DNA from: Bacteroidales bacterium Bact_23
GTDB lineage: Bacteria > Bacteroidota > Bacteroidia > Bacteroidales > Lentimicrobiaceae
Assembly: GCA_001603685.1 (NCBI GenBank)
Contig: LUZO01000162.1
Span: forward strand, 1 to 8,004
Direction: 5' to 3'
Length of the DNA stretch: 8,004 nt
Shown here: piece after piece, positions 7,029 through 8,004 of the stretch
How the letters are laid out: each line of letters opens with the position of its first letter
How positions within the stretch are numbered: the stretch's first letter is position 1
Translations under genes and position numbers: made by a program
Notes under the pieces: generated by a model
The model's input: only the letters and a program-made list of their open reading frames with translations
The model's database searches: none
Told to the model about the DNA's origin: nothing

Positions 7029-7682
7029 ATCGCTCCGCACATAGCGGCTGCGATTGATCAGAATAACGGCAATAAGCAGGGTGCCGAGTGCAAATACGGC
7101 AAAAAACAGAGGGTCGTTGCTCAGCAGGGTGAAGCGGAATACCCCGTGAAAGAATGAGGCGGCGCCCAGGCCTGTCATGGAATCGACGAAGCGGTTTTTA
7201 CGCATGATTCCCATTCCGGCAAAAAAACCAAGGATAACGGCAAAAAGAGCATTCATCGGACCAATTGCAATCAGATAAATAAGGTTGCCTTCAACATGAT
7301 TGCCGAGAAAATGGTAATAAACCGCAAAAAGCGTGGTAAGTCCGAGTGCTATGGCCATGGAATAGACAATGCCATCGGCTGAGCCTTTGATTACTTTTTT
7401 GCGGGCAATATCGAAATGAAGAGGCAAAAATTTGAATAACTCATGGGCGAAACCAATAATTACAAAAGAGTAAACCGCCATTCTGCGGAGGCTCAGGGCT
7501 CCGTCGATATTCAGAAAATGAGCAAACTGATCAAGAAGCGCAAGTGGGATGGCAATTATCAATCCATAAATAAAAGCCCTGAAAAATTGCCTGAATTCAC
7601 CTTTCGGATACCTGTACTTCAGGAAAAGATACAGCGCAATAAATAGTAGCGGAGAAATCAGTAAAACAGAATAATTTGCCAT
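7020..7682 (-). CDS. PrsW-like membrane protein with altered active-site motifs
   Basis: This 220-residue protein has about six or seven hydrophobic segments (around 3-21, 36-54, 69-87, 104-124, 134-158, 170-187 and 190-209). Its order of motifs is that of the PrsW family (PF13367), part of the CAAX-protease/APH-1 superfamily of intramembrane metalloproteases. B. subtilis PrsW cleaves the anti-sigma factor RsiW. The family's GFxEExxKF appears here as GFAH80E81LFKF. DGIVYG...GLGFAxxEN appears as D103GIVYS...ALGLTTLFA. The PxH before the next helix appears as P142-M-N144. The final HxxxD/N appears as H179GVFR183. So one Glu of the pair, the second-motif E/N and one His are replaced, while E81, K84, D103 and H179 remain. 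It may be inactive, a scaffold, or use a different site; the substrate is unknown. The start is the only sensible ATG before the first helix. Its stop overlaps the end of dprA by 9 bp. Family assignment is good; activity is doubtful. Confidence 0.75.
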   Translation of the reverse strand: MANYSVLLISPLLFIALYLFLKYRYPKGEFRQFFRAFIYGLIIAIPLALLDQFAHFLNIDGALSLRRMAVYSFVIIGFAHELFKFLPLHFDIARKKVIKGSADGIVYSMAIALGLTTLFAVYYHFLGNHVEGNLIYLIAIGPMNALFAVILGFFAGMGIMRKNRFVDSMTGLGAASFFHGVFRFTLLSNDPLFFAVFALGTLLIAVILINRSRYVRSDLK

Positions 7683-7812
7683 AACTGGATAATTAGAGTG
7701 GTTCTATCGGGTTCGGATTTACAAGACAATAAAATTAAGACGGTGTCCTGTAAGGAATTGAAATATTGCAGGAATATATCATCAATTTACACGACTATCC
7801 TCCTTACATTGG

Positions 7813-7820
7813 CAAATATA
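7813..7820 (-). promoter_or_regulatory. Candidate -7 element for the PrsW-like gene
   Basis: The minus strand reads TATATTTG, an exact TANNTTTG match, 130 bases before the ATG at 7682. It would give a leader of about 120 nt. No TTTG is found at the -33 position; the region there is T-rich. The placement is less tight than for lgt, and AT-rich spacers can produce this motif by chance. Confidence 0.35.
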
Positions 7821-7852
7821 AAAAAAAATGCTTTTTTTGAGCCGTTAATTGT

Positions 7853-7860
7853 TTATTTTG
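7853..7860 (+). promoter_or_regulatory. Weak candidate -7 element for rsgA
   Basis: TTATTTTG resembles TANNTTTG with one mismatch and lies 89 bases before the rsgA ATG. A TTTG upstream (7836-7839) is only 13 bases away, too close for a standard -33 element. Another near match, TACATTGG (7805-7812), lies further upstream. The 267-bp divergent gap between the PrsW-like gene and rsgA must contain both promoters, but this one is uncertain. Confidence 0.25.
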
Positions 7861-7949
7861 CAGCAAATATTTCAGGTCTGATTGATGAATGCAGATTATC
7901 AGGTTTGCAGCAATGATTTCAGCGCAGAATAATTGTAATTTAAGAAGAT

Positions 7950-8004
7950 ATGGGTTTATCTGAAGGAATTGTTGTCCGTTCAACGGGAAGCTGGTGTACC
8001 GTAA
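7950..8004 (+). CDS. rsgA: Ribosome small-subunit GTPase RsgA, N-terminus only (runs off right edge)
   Basis: Eighteen codons are visible, beginning MGLSEGIVVRSTGSW and ending CTV at the window edge. A short lead followed by G-x-V-x-x-S-T-G-S-W-x-x-V is the opening strand of the OB-fold at the N terminus of Bacteroidetes RsgA (YjeQ). This is a circularly permuted GTPase that helps late maturation of the 30S subunit. The ATG is preceded by AAGAAG (7942-7947), a weak purine-rich ribosome site. The GTPase and zinc-binding parts lie outside the window, so the call rests on this short match. Confidence 0.75.
   Translation, partial: MGLSEGIVVRSTGSWCTV

Noticed and set aside
7698..7916. A 72-codon plus-strand frame with a GTG start between the PrsW-like gene and rsgA
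   Set aside because: It fills an AT-rich divergent promoter gap, has no recognisable motif and no ribosome site, and covers the candidate promoters of both flanking genes.

Overview
The window looks like chromosomal DNA from a member of the Bacteroidota (Bacteroidetes), probably near Bacteroidales or Marinilabiliales. Three things point there. A very large DUF2723 (GT117) membrane glycosyltransferase is typical of the phylum. Upstream sequences repeatedly match the Bacteroidetes -7 promoter element TANNTTTG (54-61, 4509-4516, 5779-5786 and 7813-7820). Start codons mostly lack a well-placed Shine-Dalgarno sequence and are preceded by A/T-rich sequence. No mobile element, CRISPR array, phage gene or toxin-antitoxin pair was seen.

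Layout, left to right: the 5' end of a tRNA, most likely tRNA-Gln, runs off the left edge on the minus strand (1-29). An AT-rich stretch of about 425 bp without a convincing gene follows. Then comes a 1027-residue DUF2723/GT117 glycosyltransferase (+, 487-3570). A bidirectional intrinsic terminator (3593-3631) separates it from convergent lgt (-, 3686-4489). Upstream of lgt on the same strand is a GT-B, MurG-like glycosyltransferase (-, 4674-5765). It is divergent from dprA (+, 5922-7028). The stop of dprA overlaps by 9 bp the end of a convergent PrsW-like membrane protein (-, 7020-7682). The right edge holds the first 18 codons of rsgA (+, from 7950).

The left half is mostly envelope biology: a GT-C transferase acting on the periplasmic face, the enzyme that lipidates prolipoproteins, and a cytoplasmic sugar transferase. 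The right half combines DNA processing (DprA), a membrane protein of the protease superfamily and ribosome assembly (RsgA). The strands alternate and there is a candidate promoter for nearly every gene. This is therefore a string of separately transcribed conserved genes rather than one operon or a new system. The most unusual item is the PrsW-like protein, which keeps the family architecture but has changed most of the expected metal-binding and catalytic positions.
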